64,000 bases of DNA. Source: JAGTVG01 sp964389805. Lineage in GTDB: Bacteria > Bacteroidota > Bacteroidia > Cytophagales > Cyclobacteriaceae. Made by a program: the position numbers and the translations under genes. Every line of letters begins with the position of its first letter. Position 1 is the stretch's first letter. Positions 36,328-46,030 of this stretch are shown here, piece by piece. The notes beneath the pieces are model-generated. The model saw only the letters and a list, made by a program, of their open reading frames with translations, had not been told where the DNA came from and searched no databases. The stretch spans positions 12,931 to 76,930 of the forward strand of contig CAYMFU010000154.1 of NCBI GenBank assembly GCA_964389805.1, written 5' to 3'.

Positions 36328-37500
36328 TTAATCCTGATTCCGGGAAACTTTCCTGCTGCCCCCGTATAATTCATATTCCAGCAGACGGCATTCGATCGTG
36401 GCATTTAAAAAAGTGATTTTTCTTTTCGTACGCAAGCCAAGGGATTTTGCAAGATCCGGATTACCGGTAAATACATAACCTGTATATCCCTGACAATTAT
36501 TCTTAAAGAAATCACCTATATTTTTATAGGTAGGAATTAACTGGTCTACCTGGCCCATTCTCTCCCCGTACTCGGGATTGATGATCACGATTCCACCTTC
36601 TCCCACCATCAGGGTATCCTGGAATTTACACCTTGAGAATTGGATTAGATCCAATACCCCGGCAGTTTCTGCATTTGCCTTTGCTGCCCTGATGGCTCCG
36701 GCATGAATATCCGTTGCGATGATCTGCGGAAGATCCTGATCTGATACCTGGTCTTCTATTTCTTTTTTCACTTTGTCGTAATACACAGGATCATAACCAT
36801 TAATATGCATAAAGCTGTAATTGCTTCTGTATAATCCAGGGTATCTATTGCTGGCCAGCAATGCGGCTTCTATAGCCATTGTTCCACTACCGCACATTGG
36901 ATTTATAAAGGCACTCTTGCCGTCCCACACAGTGCTTTGAATGATGGATGCCGCCAATGCTTCTGATAGTGGGGCCTTCCAACCCGAATGGCGGTATCCA
37001 TGTTTTGCAATGGATTCACCACTTGTATCTATATACACTGAACAAGTATTATCGACCCAGTAAATGAACAATACCAGTTGATCGTTCTCTTTGCCCGAAT
37101 CGGGGCGACTACCCTTAGCTGCCATAAAGTGATCAGCAATAGCATCCTTTACCTTTAAATTAACGATGCGGTTATCGCGAATGTCCTTTTGGTTACAATA
37201 AGAGCTTATGCTGAAACGACCATCCTCAGGTATCACCTCCGTCCAGTCATACCCTTTTATCTTTTTATAAAGTCTTCCAAGGTCAAAAGCTTTGAAAGTA
37301 ATCAGATGATACAAAACCCGGTGGGCGGTCCTTAACTTTAAATTCAACTGTATCGCATCATTGAGGGTTCCATTCACTGAAACATTCAGCCTGTCACGCC
37401 CAATTACTTTGTATCCCAATTGATTTAATTCTTCCCGTAATGCATGTTCTGTATGAAGGGCATGGGTGATCAGGATCTTTTGTGAAGAATTAAAATTCAA
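36328..37500 (-). CDS. THUMP-domain class I SAM-dependent RNA methyltransferase (RlmL/Trm14-like)
   Basis: Probably modifies 23S rRNA guanine N2, by analogy to the N-terminal half of E. coli RlmL. The THUMP region spans about residues 45-160. The SAM-binding motif INPMCGSGTMAIEAALLA begins at residue 199 and the acidic strand TDIHAGAIRAAKAN is near 263. The catalytic motif reads NPEY at 308-311 where NPPY is the common form. Length 390 aa. The start is TTG; no in-frame ATG exists near the family start (ILITHALHTEHALREEL). The exact target position is inferred only. Confidence 0.85.
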   Translation of the reverse strand: MNFNSSQKILITHALHTEHALREELNQLGYKVIGRDRLNVSVNGTLNDAIQLNLKLRTAHRVLYHLITFKAFDLGRLYKKIKGYDWTEVIPEDGRFSISSYCNQKDIRDNRIVNLKVKDAIADHFMAAKGSRPDSGKENDQLVLFIYWVDNTCSVYIDTSGESIAKHGYRHSGWKAPLSEALAASIIQSTVWDGKSAFINPMCGSGTMAIEAALLASNRYPGLYRSNYSFMHINGYDPVYYDKVKKEIEDQVSDQDLPQIIATDIHAGAIRAAKANAETAGVLDLIQFSRCKFQDTLMVGEGGIVIINPEYGERMGQVDQLIPTYKNIGDFFKNNCQGYTGYVFTGNPDLAKSLGLRTKRKITFLNATIECRLLEYELYGGSRKVSRNQD

Positions 37501-37543
37501 ATGCGAGTGATATTATGTCATAATTCAGTGAAGATGTAATATT

Positions 37544-37981
37544 TCACCTTTTCAATCGCATTTCAAAGAAATTCTTTTCAAAACCTACATCTTCAAGTAG
37601 ATCCAGGGCCGGGCTGTCAAAGGAAGCATGATAGGCGATTTCTCCACTGGTCAGCTGAATGGCCTTTTTAAGTAGTTTTTTTTCAATGTCAGGAAAGGCG
37701 GAATTTGGATCCGCAGCGAAATAAACCATCAAGTTCTTTGGCACATAGCCTTCCATGTTGGTTCGGTTAACAACTACGGATCCGATAATCGAGCTGTTGT
37801 CTTCCGCCAATAAGACAAACCCTCCCTGATATTTGTATGGACTTAATGCATAATCCACAGACCTGAATATATTTTCAAGTTCATCTTCTGATGCGATCTG
37901 ATATTTGAATAGAAAATTTACAATACGGTTCACCGTCAAAGTAGTGGTATTGCTGAAGCCCGTTATTGCATAAATATCCAT
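37544..37981 (-). CDS. hypothetical protein, possible GNAT-fold acetyltransferase
   Basis: A 145-aa protein. The order of elements suggests a GNAT fold: two helices (LTVNRIVNFLF, DELENIFRSV), strands with GGFVLLAED and SIIGSVVVNRTNM, then KNLMVYFAADP, a helix KKLLKKAIQLT and a final ALDLLEDVGFEKNFFEMRLKR. The last part is like the closing strand of GNAT enzymes. The acetyl-CoA loop (Q/RxxGxG/A) is not evident, so activity is doubtful. The ATG lies in a 6-bp hairpin (ATGGGT/ACCCAT at 37980-37997). It lies downstream of sdhB but separated from it by 181 nt of structured sequence. Confidence 0.6.
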   Translation of the reverse strand: MDIYAITGFSNTTTLTVNRIVNFLFKYQIASEDELENIFRSVDYALSPYKYQGGFVLLAEDNSSIIGSVVVNRTNMEGYVPKNLMVYFAADPNSAFPDIEKKLLKKAIQLTSGEIAYHASFDSPALDLLEDVGFEKNFFEMRLKR

Positions 37982-38052
37982 GGGTATAAAAAACCCATAT
38001 TAATTCCATTATGACAATACACTTTTCGTTATGGCAAACTCATGTAATAAAA

Positions 38053-38082
38053 GTTTAAAAAATAAATAAATCCGGATTTATT
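38053..38082 (-). terminator. probable terminator of the sdhCAB operon
   Basis: On the minus strand an 18-bp perfect palindrome (AATAAATCCGGATTTATT, 38065-38082) can form a 7-bp stem with a CCGG loop. It is followed by a U-rich stretch, TATTTTTT. It lies 80 nt after the sdhB stop. The stem is AT-only, so strength is uncertain. Confidence 0.5.
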
Positions 38083-38162
38083 CCTCAGCCTGCCTGATGT
38101 TGAGCACACAGGTTGATAGAACCGGGATCAATTGATCATAAACCTGGTGCAAGATGCCTGAA

Positions 38163-38918
38163 TTAAGATGTTAATTTTGCTGTAAAATACTCCCTGTTCA
38201 TTCGGGCAATTACAGAAAGATCTATTCCTTTAGGACATTCTGCCGAGCAGGCCCCGGTATTGGTACAGGCCCCAAATCCTTCTATATCCATCTGGGCCAC
38301 CATTTTCTGGGCTCTTTCTTTTCTTTCAATATCGCCTTGTGGCAATAGAGCCAATTGGGATACTTTGGCAGCGGTAAACAACATGGCCGATGCATTTTTG
38401 CAGACGGCTACGCAAGCGCCACATCCGATACAGGAAGCAGCATCCATTGCCATCTCGGCATTTGGTTTTGGAATAGGAAGTGCATTAGCATCAATAGCTG
38501 CTCCGGTATTAACGGAAATAAATCCTCCTGCCTGGACGATCCTGTCAAAAGCAGTCCGGTCTACAATAAGGTCTTTTATGACCGGAAAGGCATTTGCCCT
38601 CCAGGGTTCGATGGTGATCTTTGCACCATCTTTGAATACCCTCATATGCAACTGACATACGGTGATCTCTTCATCCGGGCCATGAGGCCTTCCATTTATG
38701 AAAAGGCTGCACATTCCGCAAATTCCTTCACGGCAGTCGTGGTCAAAATGAACAGGGTCCTCACCCTTTTCTGATAGTTGGTCATTCAATATATCAAGCA
38801 TTTCCAGGAATGAAGATCCAGGGGATATATTCTCTGCTTTATAAATTTTAAAAGCACCTTTCGTATCGGCGTTCGGCTGACGCCAGATCTTTAAGGTATA
38901 TGTTCTTCCTTTTTCCAT
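38163..38918 (-). CDS. sdhB: succinate dehydrogenase / fumarate reductase iron-sulfur subunit
   Basis: Carries electrons between the flavoprotein SdhA and the membrane cytochrome b at the inner membrane. The [2Fe-2S] ligands lie in HDCREGICGMCSLFINGRPHGP and a later Cys in ITVCQLHM. The [4Fe-4S] motif is CIGCGACVAVCKNAS, and the third cluster region is CTNTGACSAECPKGIDL. The length of 251 aa fits the Bacteroidota type. The ATG overlaps the sdhA stop by one base (TAATG), so translation is coupled. Last gene of a C-A-B operon. Confidence 0.96.
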   Translation of the reverse strand: MEKGRTYTLKIWRQPNADTKGAFKIYKAENISPGSSFLEMLDILNDQLSEKGEDPVHFDHDCREGICGMCSLFINGRPHGPDEEITVCQLHMRVFKDGAKITIEPWRANAFPVIKDLIVDRTAFDRIVQAGGFISVNTGAAIDANALPIPKPNAEMAMDAASCIGCGACVAVCKNASAMLFTAAKVSQLALLPQGDIERKERAQKMVAQMDIEGFGACTNTGACSAECPKGIDLSVIARMNREYFTAKLTS

Positions 38919-40852
38919 TATTTATAGCTTCTTTGAGTCAGTTTAACATTTTCAAAAACAAGTTCCTCCTTATGTAACTTGGACTTCTGGACATCCCCTG
39001 AATATTCCCATACGGAAACATAGGTGAAGTTTTTGTCATCGCGTTTCGCTTCTCCCTCAGGGGTTTTGCTTTCCTCCCTGAAGTGTCCGCCACAGGATTC
39101 TTTCCTGTCCAAAGCATCATCGACCATTAGTTCCGCCAATTCCATAAAATCAGCTACTCTAAGGGCTTTCTCCAGGGTCATATTCAATTCTTCATTAACG
39201 CCCAGTACCTTTACATCTTTCCAGTACGCTTTTCTAAGCTTCTGGATCTCTTCCTTTGCCTCTTTTAATTCTCTGGCATTCCTGGACATCCCACATTTTT
39301 CCCACATAATAAGACCCAGTTCCTTGTGAAACTGATCGACAGTTTTCGATCCATTGATGTTCAGCAGCTTTTCTATCCTTTCTTTCACTTCTTTTTCTGC
39401 TTTCTGAAATTCCGGATGATCTGTCGGAACCTCGTCGTATGGCATATCTGAAAGGTAGTCTCCTATTGTATACGGCATTACGAAATAACCATCTGCCAGG
39501 CCCTGCATCAAGGCGCTGGCGCCAAGCCTGTTGGCTCCATGATCAGAGAAATTGCATTCTCCGGTAGCGTAGAGGCCTGGAATGGTTGTCATAAGATTAT
39601 AATCTACCCACAAGCCACCCATGGTATAGTGGATCGCAGGGTAGATCATCATAGGCGTTTCATAAGGATTGTCATCCACGATCTTTTCATACATCTGGAA
39701 AAGGTTCCCGTATTTAGCCTTGATCACATCAATTCCATCCCTTTCTATGGCGTCCCGGAAGTCAAGAAATACAGCAAGCCCGGTTTCTCCCACACCACGG
39801 CCTTCGTCGCAGACATTTTTTGCATTCCGCGAAGCCACATCTCTTGGTACTAGGTTACCAAAGGAGGGATATATCCGTTCCAGGTAATAATCCCTGTCCT
39901 CTTCCGGAATTTCTGTGGGCTTCATCCCGCCGGCTCTCAATTTTTCAGCGATTTCTTTGGTTCTGGGTACCCAAACCCGACCATCATTTCTCAATGATTC
40001 GGACATCAGGGTAAGTTTAGATTGTTGATCACCATGAACCGGAATACAAGTAGGATGAATCTGTGTAAAGCTAGGATTTCCAAAAAAGGCTCCTTTCTTA
40101 TGTGCCCGCCAGACTGCGGATCCATTACATCCCATGGCCATTGTGGATAGGAAAAACACATTCCCATAACCACCGGTAGCCAGCACGACCACGTGGGCAC
40201 TGTGCGATTCTACCTTTCCGGTGATCATATTTCTTGTAATAATGCCCCGCGCTTTACCATCCACCAGAACAACATCCAGCATTTCGGTTCTGGGGAAAAG
40301 CTTTACCTTCCCAGTAGCAACCTGGCGGCTGAGAGCAGAATACGCTCCCAGCAATAATTGCTGACCGGTTTGTCCCCTTGCATAAAAGGTCCTTGAAACC
40401 TGAGCACCACCAAAAGACCGGTTATCCAATAATCCTCCATATTCCCTGGCGAAAGGAACGCCTTGGGCTACGCACTGGTCGATAATATTATTGCTCACCT
40501 CCGCCAGTCTGTAGACATTGGCTTCCCTTGAACGGTAATCACCACCTTTAATCGTGTCATAAAATAACCTGAAAACACTATCCCCGTCGTTGGTGTAGTT
40601 TTTAGCCGCATTGATACCTCCCTGAGCAGCGATGGAATGAGCTCTCCTGGCACTGTCCTGATAAAAGAAGGCCTTCACATTATAGCCCAGTTCTCCAAAG
40701 GATGCTGCAGCAGAAGCACCGGCCAGGCCGGTACCCACAACTATGATATCATATTTCCTTTTATTTGCAGGATTAACAAGTTTTAAATTGAATTTATGTT
40801 GGGTCCACTTCTCAGCTAAAGGACCATCTGGAATTTTTGAATCAAGAGACAT
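38918..40852 (-). CDS. sdhA: succinate dehydrogenase / fumarate reductase flavoprotein subunit
   Basis: The FAD-containing catalytic subunit. The dinucleotide-binding motif VVGTGLAGASAAASFGELGY lies near residue 37. The covalent-FAD region reads RRAHSIAAQGGINAA, and the substrate-site strand is QIHPTCIPVHG. Later landmarks are HYTMGGLWVDYNLMTTIPGLYATGEC and ANRLGASALMQGLADG. The length of 644 aa matches the Bacteroidota/epsilon-type enzymes, which pair with a single cytochrome b subunit. It lies 17 nt after sdhC and overlaps sdhB. Confidence 0.97.
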   Translation of the reverse strand: MSLDSKIPDGPLAEKWTQHKFNLKLVNPANKRKYDIIVVGTGLAGASAAASFGELGYNVKAFFYQDSARRAHSIAAQGGINAAKNYTNDGDSVFRLFYDTIKGGDYRSREANVYRLAEVSNNIIDQCVAQGVPFAREYGGLLDNRSFGGAQVSRTFYARGQTGQQLLLGAYSALSRQVATGKVKLFPRTEMLDVVLVDGKARGIITRNMITGKVESHSAHVVVLATGGYGNVFFLSTMAMGCNGSAVWRAHKKGAFFGNPSFTQIHPTCIPVHGDQQSKLTLMSESLRNDGRVWVPRTKEIAEKLRAGGMKPTEIPEEDRDYYLERIYPSFGNLVPRDVASRNAKNVCDEGRGVGETGLAVFLDFRDAIERDGIDVIKAKYGNLFQMYEKIVDDNPYETPMMIYPAIHYTMGGLWVDYNLMTTIPGLYATGECNFSDHGANRLGASALMQGLADGYFVMPYTIGDYLSDMPYDEVPTDHPEFQKAEKEVKERIEKLLNINGSKTVDQFHKELGLIMWEKCGMSRNARELKEAKEEIQKLRKAYWKDVKVLGVNEELNMTLEKALRVADFMELAELMVDDALDRKESCGGHFREESKTPEGEAKRDDKNFTYVSVWEYSGDVQKSKLHKEELVFENVKLTQRSYK

Positions 40853-40869
40853 AATTATCTATTCAATTT

Positions 40870-41553
40870 TTATTTCATAAAAAAGTATACATAAACCGGC
40901 ATGGTGGCAAATCCCAGTGGAACCAGGACCGCGTACAAGATGCCAAGAAACTTTATAACAGGTGTATACCGTTCATGGTTAAGGCCCAGTGTCTGAAATG
41001 CACTTTGGAATCCGTGCCATAAATGGAATGCAAGAGCTACAAGCCCGATCAGATAGGCTGCGAGAACATAAGTGTATTGGAATTGTATAAGTACCAGCTT
41101 ATAAATATCCCTGTTGCCATTGGCATCGATCTCGAATTCGTATCCTCCGCCAAACTTGTACTGCCACCAGAAGTCCTTCAGATGCATGATCAGGAAGATA
41201 AAAATAAGAGAACCGAGCAAAGTCATGCTGCGGGAGGCCCATGTACTGTTCTGGTTGGCGTGTTCAACCGCATACCGAACCGGCCTGGCTTTCCGGTTCA
41301 GGAGCCACAGCATCAAAGCATAAAATGCATGCAATAAAATGCTGAAATATAGCAAATACGAAACAGCTTTTATTAATGGAAATGAAGACATAAAAACTGC
41401 ATAACTATTAAAAGCCAATCCACCATCATCAGAGAAAATCGCCAGATTTCCAATCAGATGTATGATCAGGAATAATATCAAAAAAAGTCCGGTTAATGAC
41501 ATTAATAGCTTTTTACCGATGGAACTACCCAAAGTGTCTGTAATCCAACTCAT
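40870..41553 (-). CDS. sdhC: succinate dehydrogenase / fumarate reductase cytochrome b subunit (b558 type)
   Basis: The single membrane anchor of the complex, with about five helices. His residues for two hemes lie in FLIIHLIGN, ILLHAFYAL, LIMHLKDFWWQ and FHLWHGFQSAF. A single large anchor without SdhD is the diheme type B arrangement, as in Wolinella and Bacteroidota, able to run as fumarate reductase or succinate dehydrogenase. I start at the ATG at 41553 (MSWITDTLG, 227 aa); a TTG two codons earlier is possible but adds nothing. First gene of the operon; divergent from the large type IX cargo gene. Confidence 0.94.
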   Translation of the reverse strand: MSWITDTLGSSIGKKLLMSLTGLFLILFLIIHLIGNLAIFSDDGGLAFNSYAVFMSSFPLIKAVSYLLYFSILLHAFYALMLWLLNRKARPVRYAVEHANQNSTWASRSMTLLGSLIFIFLIMHLKDFWWQYKFGGGYEFEIDANGNRDIYKLVLIQFQYTYVLAAYLIGLVALAFHLWHGFQSAFQTLGLNHERYTPVIKFLGILYAVLVPLGFATMPVYVYFFMK

Positions 41554-41769
41554 GTTCAATTAATTTTTAAAATCCGTATAGTAAAAAAACAAGGTATGAT
41601 GCGTTGTATTAAAAGTATCGATTCAAAAAACTGATTTCCAAAAATAAGAAAATAATTTTCATATTTAAAGAATAATTACTTTGTAACCATAACTTATTGT
41701 TAATTTTATTTGTTTGTATATTAGTTGATTAATTTTATCGTTGATATTACATAGGATACAGGAATTTTG

Positions 41770-44610
41770 ATGAGAAGGTTCAGGATAACGTTGGTTTTGG
41801 TGGTGCTGTTTTTGATGGCTACTGTGAGGGTATATGCAACTCATATTCGTGCAGGGGAAATTATCGCTGAATTACTGGACTGTCAATCCAACACCTATCG
41901 TTTTACACTTATTGGTTATACTGATACCGGTTCAACAGTGTTGTTTGGTGGAGGTGAAATGAAATTTGGTGATGGATCACCCCCTATAGGCTTTACTGCG
42001 GGCAGTCCGGATTTTTTCCAGGACCTGGGTGACGAAGTAGCTTTGAATATTTTTTATGCCGAACATACATTCCCCGGTCCAGGTACCTATACAGTTACGT
42101 ACCGGGAGTTTAATAGAAATGCAAGTGTTGCCAATATGGACAACTCCGTCAACACACCCTTTTATATAGAAACTCAAATTGTAGTAGATCCTTTCTTCGG
42201 ATGTAATAATACTCCGGTCCTGCTTAATCCTCCTTTAGACAGGGCTTGTGTTGGGAAAGCATTTTACCATAATGGCGGTGGCTGGGACTTTGACGGAGAT
42301 AGCCTTTCTTATCACATTGTAGTGAATAAGCAGGATGTTGATATGCCCGTGGTTAACTATCGACTTCCCAATGTATATGACATAGAAACGGTTCCGGGTG
42401 TTACGAATGAGGCCGGCACAGGACCACCTACCTATACACTTGATCCTGTTTCCGGGGATTTAATATGGGATGCACCAGGAACTGAGGATGAATATAATAT
42501 AGCTTTTATCGTAAAAGAATGGCGATATTTTCCTGACCTGAATGAATGGTTTCAAATGGGCTATGTTACCAGGGACATGCAGATAATTGTGCAGGACTGC
42601 GACAATGAAAGGCCCGAACTTACCATACCTGAAGACACCTGTGTAGAGGCAGGTACCTTACTACAGGAAATAATACGGGCTGATGATCCGGATAACGACC
42701 GGATAACCATATCATCCTTTGGTGGGCCCTATGAATTGCCTTCTTCCCCCGCTACCTATACCCCACAGCCTGACGATCCGGTAAATCCTCAGGCACCACC
42801 AGCATTTATAGATTTCGCATGGCAAACAAATTGTTCACATGTCCGGTCCCTTCCGTACCAGATCACTTTCAAAGCAAGAGATTTTCCAGACAGGCTTGAT
42901 GGGCCATCTCTGGTTGATTTTGCGACCTGGGAAGTTACTGTAGTGGGCCCGGCTCCTGAAGGACTTACCGCTGCTGGCTTGACCGGGCGGCGAGTAGCCC
43001 TCGACTGGAATCAGTATGCATGTGAGCCATATGCTGGCACCATGCAGATCTGGAGAAGGGTAGACAGTTTTGAATTTGATCCTGATAATTGCGAAGTAGG
43101 TATGCCGGAGTACGCTGGATATACCTTAATTGCCACTGTCCCTATTGATCAAATTGATTACATTGATACAAACAATGGAGCAAGGTTAGATTATGGGGCA
43201 ACATACTGTTACCGTTTGGTGGCAGAATATAGGCTGCCAGCAGGTGGGTTAAGCTATGCTTCAGATGAAGTATGTGTAACAATTGAAGAGGATCAGGAAC
43301 GTTTTGGCCCGGTGATTACCAAGGTCAGCGTACTTGAAACAGATACCGAGACCGGAGAAATCGATCTCCAATGGACCAGCCCGTTTGATGCAGATCAAGT
43401 GGCCTTTCCGCCACCATACACTTATGAACTATTTAGATTCGATGGTCAGAACGGTGGCGGCACACCGGTCGGCCCGTTTACTTTAACTGATACTACCTAT
43501 ATCGATACCGGGCTGAATACTGATCTTTCATCATATAGCTACCATGTTGTAGCATATGATAATGGAGGAAATGTGGTGGATACTTCAGCTTTGGCATCTT
43601 CGGTATGGCTAAGCACCGATCCCAGGGTAAACAGTATTGAATTGATATGGGAAACAAATGTGCCGTGGTCAAATAATACCCAGAGCTTCCCTTACCATTA
43701 CATTTACAGGGATAATATTAATCCATCCGATGAAGGTGAAATTGCACTCATAGATAGTGTAAATGTCAACCAGTATGGATTTCATTATGTTGACTCAGGA
43801 CAGGTTAATGGAGTAAGACTTGATGAGAATACCTTTTATTGTTATTATGTGACTACACAGGGATCCTACGGTAATCCCCAGGTTATTGAACCCCTCATAA
43901 ACGATTCTCAAATAATTTGCAACCAGCCCAATGATACGATTCCACCTTGTGTGATCATTGATATCGGGGATACGATCGTAAGTGATACCACCTGTTTGAA
44001 GTTTATTGAGGATAAACCATGTAATTTCGACGATTTCTATCATGAAATTGAATGGACCACCACTCCTGTTGGGGACGATAATGATTGTTTAAGAGATATC
44101 GTTTACTATGAAGTATGGTTTTCTGAAACCTGCTTTGAGGAGGATTATAATATCGTCGGGATGCCTTCGGATGAATATTTCAAACATGAAGGATTAAGCT
44201 CATTCAAAGGATGTTATAAAGTCAGGGCTGTAGACAGATCGGGGAATCCAGGAGAGTTTAGTAAGGTGAAGCAGTATGAAAACTGTCCATATTACGAATT
44301 GCCTAATGTATTTACCCCGAATAATGATGGCAGGAATGATACATTCCAGCCTTATCAGTTCCCATTTATCAAGTGTCCCAGATTTGTAAATTCACTTACT
44401 TTTACCGTATTCAACCGTTGGGGTAAAGAAGTGTACTCAGAAACCAGTGGGGGTGAGAATTCAATATATATCAACTGGGGAGGAATCACAAATGAAGGTG
44501 CGATACTTGAAAACGGAGTATATTATTACAAAGTTGACATTCAATATGATATGAATGATCCTGAGCTCAGATCCCAAACTCTGAAAGGCTGGGTGCAGAT
44601 ATTCAGGTAA
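41770..44610 (+). CDS. large secreted protein with type-B type IX sorting domain (gliding-motility C-terminal domain)
   Basis: A 946-aa cell-surface or secreted protein. The signal peptide ends VYA before THIRAGEI. Repeated beta-sandwich segments follow, including two or three FN3-like domains (about 400-640) and an unnamed N-terminal half. The last 90 residues carry the TIGR04131-type domain: LPNVFTPNNDGRND, TVFNRWGKEVY, INWGG, GVYYYKVD, LKGWVQIFR. This domain marks export by type IX secretion and surface attachment. The ATG at 41770 is chosen over an immediately preceding TTG. No enzymatic motif was seen, so a structural or adhesive role is likely. It is followed 6 nt later by the small membrane protein gene. 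Confidence 0.88.
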   Translation: MRRFRITLVLVVLFLMATVRVYATHIRAGEIIAELLDCQSNTYRFTLIGYTDTGSTVLFGGGEMKFGDGSPPIGFTAGSPDFFQDLGDEVALNIFYAEHTFPGPGTYTVTYREFNRNASVANMDNSVNTPFYIETQIVVDPFFGCNNTPVLLNPPLDRACVGKAFYHNGGGWDFDGDSLSYHIVVNKQDVDMPVVNYRLPNVYDIETVPGVTNEAGTGPPTYTLDPVSGDLIWDAPGTEDEYNIAFIVKEWRYFPDLNEWFQMGYVTRDMQIIVQDCDNERPELTIPEDTCVEAGTLLQEIIRADDPDNDRITISSFGGPYELPSSPATYTPQPDDPVNPQAPPAFIDFAWQTNCSHVRSLPYQITFKARDFPDRLDGPSLVDFATWEVTVVGPAPEGLTAAGLTGRRVALDWNQYACEPYAGTMQIWRRVDSFEFDPDNCEVGMPEYAGYTLIATVPIDQIDYIDTNNGARLDYGATYCYRLVAEYRLPAGGLSYASDEVCVTIEEDQERFGPVITKVSVLETDTETGEIDLQWTSPFDADQVAFPPPYTYELFRFDGQNGGGTPVGPFTLTDTTYIDTGLNTDLSSYSYHVVAYDNGGNVVDTSALASSVWLSTDPRVNSIELIWETNVPWSNNTQSFPYHYIYRDNINPSDEGEIALIDSVNVNQYGFHYVDSGQVNGVRLDENTFYCYYVTTQGSYGNPQVIEPLINDSQIICNQPNDTIPPCVIIDIGDTIVSDTTCLKFIEDKPCNFDDFYHEIEWTTTPVGDDNDCLRDIVYYEVWFSETCFEEDYNIVGMPSDEYFKHEGLSSFKGCYKVRAVDRSGNPGEFSKVKQYENCPYYELPNVFTPNNDGRNDTFQPYQFPFIKCPRFVNSLTFTVFNRWGKEVYSETSGGENSIYINWGGITNEGAILENGVYYYKVDIQYDMNDPELRSQTLKGWVQIFR

Positions 44611-44616
44611 TAGAAT

Positions 44617-44952
44617 ATGAGTGACCAGGCTGTACTTGTGAGCGTTGTCGTATTTTCAGGCATTGTTGTCATGGGACTTGGGATATATATTCATAAAGCC
44701 AAAGCCTATCATCTTATCGCCACCTACAATACCCTTTCAGATAAAGAAAAAGAGAAATTCGACATAAAAAAGTATGCCTTGACTTTTAGAAATTGCTTTT
44801 TGATGATGGGTGTTCTTATGATAGCTGCCTACCCGGTTCTAAGGCTTATGCACCTGGATAAGTATCTTTCGATCGTAGCCATATCAATAATCATCCTTGG
44901 TGTGCTTTATTTGAATTATGTGGGACAGGTCTACAGGAAGAAAGGTAATTAA
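44617..44952 (+). CDS. small membrane protein, DUF3784-like
   Basis: A 111-aa protein with three hydrophobic helices (about residues 6-24, 58-77 and 84-103). A conserved-looking cytosolic loop, ATYNTLSDKEKEKFDIKKYA, lies between helices one and two. That loop, with the N-terminal helix, matches the DUF3784 pattern. The function of the family is unknown. It starts 6 nt after the type IX cargo gene and may simply be cotranscribed with it. Confidence 0.72.
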   Translation: MSDQAVLVSVVVFSGIVVMGLGIYIHKAKAYHLIATYNTLSDKEKEKFDIKKYALTFRNCFLMMGVLMIAAYPVLRLMHLDKYLSIVAISIIILGVLYLNYVGQVYRKKGN

Positions 44953-45092
44953 AACCGGATCTTCAAAATATCTTTGAATTATATAAAGTAAATTAGCCTA
45001 AATGAAGATATAGACCAAAGTTCTGGGAATTGTCCAATTTTTATACAAAATACTGACCTGAACAGGATTGTCTTATCATTAATAAAATAAAA

Positions 45093-45125
45093 TTGACTGT
45101 TTTAATGTTATAATATATAGTTTTG
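45093..45125 (+). promoter_or_regulatory. Bacteroidota-type promoter of fabD
   Basis: TTG at 45093-45095 and TAGTTTTG (exact TAnnTTTG) at 45118-45125, with a 22-nt spacer, slightly longer than usual. Transcription would begin near 45131, leaving about 18 nt of leader before the ATG at 45149. Confidence 0.65.
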
Positions 45126-45148
45126 TCATTCCATTAAAATTGAACAGC

Positions 45149-46024
45149 ATGAGAGCATACATTTTTCCTGGCCAAGGCGCACAGTTTCCAGGTATGGGGA
45201 AAGATTTATATGAGAGATCCGAGAAAGCCAAAGTATTATTTGAATCCGCAAATAAAGTGCTTGGTTTCCGGATAACAGATATTATGTTTGAGGGTACGGC
45301 TGAAGAACTTAAGCAGACCAAAGTTACACAGCCTGCTATATTTCTTCACTCAGTAATTTCAGCATTGATAGCTGATGAATTTAAGCCTGATATGGTAGCA
45401 GGACATTCCCTGGGGGAGTTTTCAGCATTGGTATCAAATAAAGTTCTGAGCTTTGAAGACGGATTAAGACTTGTCTCGAAGAGAGCAGAAGCTATGCAGA
45501 AAGCTTGTGAAATCAATCCATCCACGATGGCCGCCATTTTGGGCATGGAAGATGAAAAAGTAATTGCTATATGTGAAGCCATTGACGAGGTGGTTGTACC
45601 TGCCAATTATAATAGCCCTGGACAGTTGGTTATTTCCGGATCAAATGAAGGGATAACCATTGCATGTGAGAAATTGAAAGATTCAGGGGCGAAAAGGGCT
45701 CTACCGTTACAGGTTGGAGGCGCTTTTCATTCACCTTTAATGGAACCCGCAAGGGCAGAGTTGGAGCAGGCTATCCTTGACACAGAATTTCATGAGCCGA
45801 TCTGTCCTATTTACCAGAATTATACTTCCAGGCCACATGTCGATGTGGAAGAGATCAAAAAGAACCTGAATCATCAGCTTACCGCACCCGTAAAATGGAG
45901 ACAATCAGTCGTGAATATGGTAGCCGATGGGGCCACTGAATTTATAGAATGCGGACCAGGTAAAGTGTTGCAGGGACTCGTTAAGAAGATCAGTCCGGAA
46001 GCCCAGGTGGGAAGCATAGAATAA
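45149..46024 (+). CDS. fabD: malonyl-CoA:ACP transacylase
   Basis: Loads malonyl groups onto acyl carrier protein for fatty acid synthesis. The N-terminus AYIFPGQGAQFPGMGKDLYE is characteristic. The nucleophile is Ser87 in GHSLGEFSAL, and the His of the dyad is in GGAFHSPLMEPA. The Gln-rich C-terminal ECGPGKVLQGLVKKI completes the fold. I use the ATG at 45149 (291 aa); the TTG at 45140 would add three residues. The promoter lies just upstream. It ends 6 nt from the convergent folK gene. Confidence 0.96.
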   Translation: MRAYIFPGQGAQFPGMGKDLYERSEKAKVLFESANKVLGFRITDIMFEGTAEELKQTKVTQPAIFLHSVISALIADEFKPDMVAGHSLGEFSALVSNKVLSFEDGLRLVSKRAEAMQKACEINPSTMAAILGMEDEKVIAICEAIDEVVVPANYNSPGQLVISGSNEGITIACEKLKDSGAKRALPLQVGGAFHSPLMEPARAELEQAILDTEFHEPICPIYQNYTSRPHVDVEEIKKNLNHQLTAPVKWRQSVVNMVADGATEFIECGPGKVLQGLVKKISPEAQVGSIE

Positions 46025-46030
46025 GGGGGG

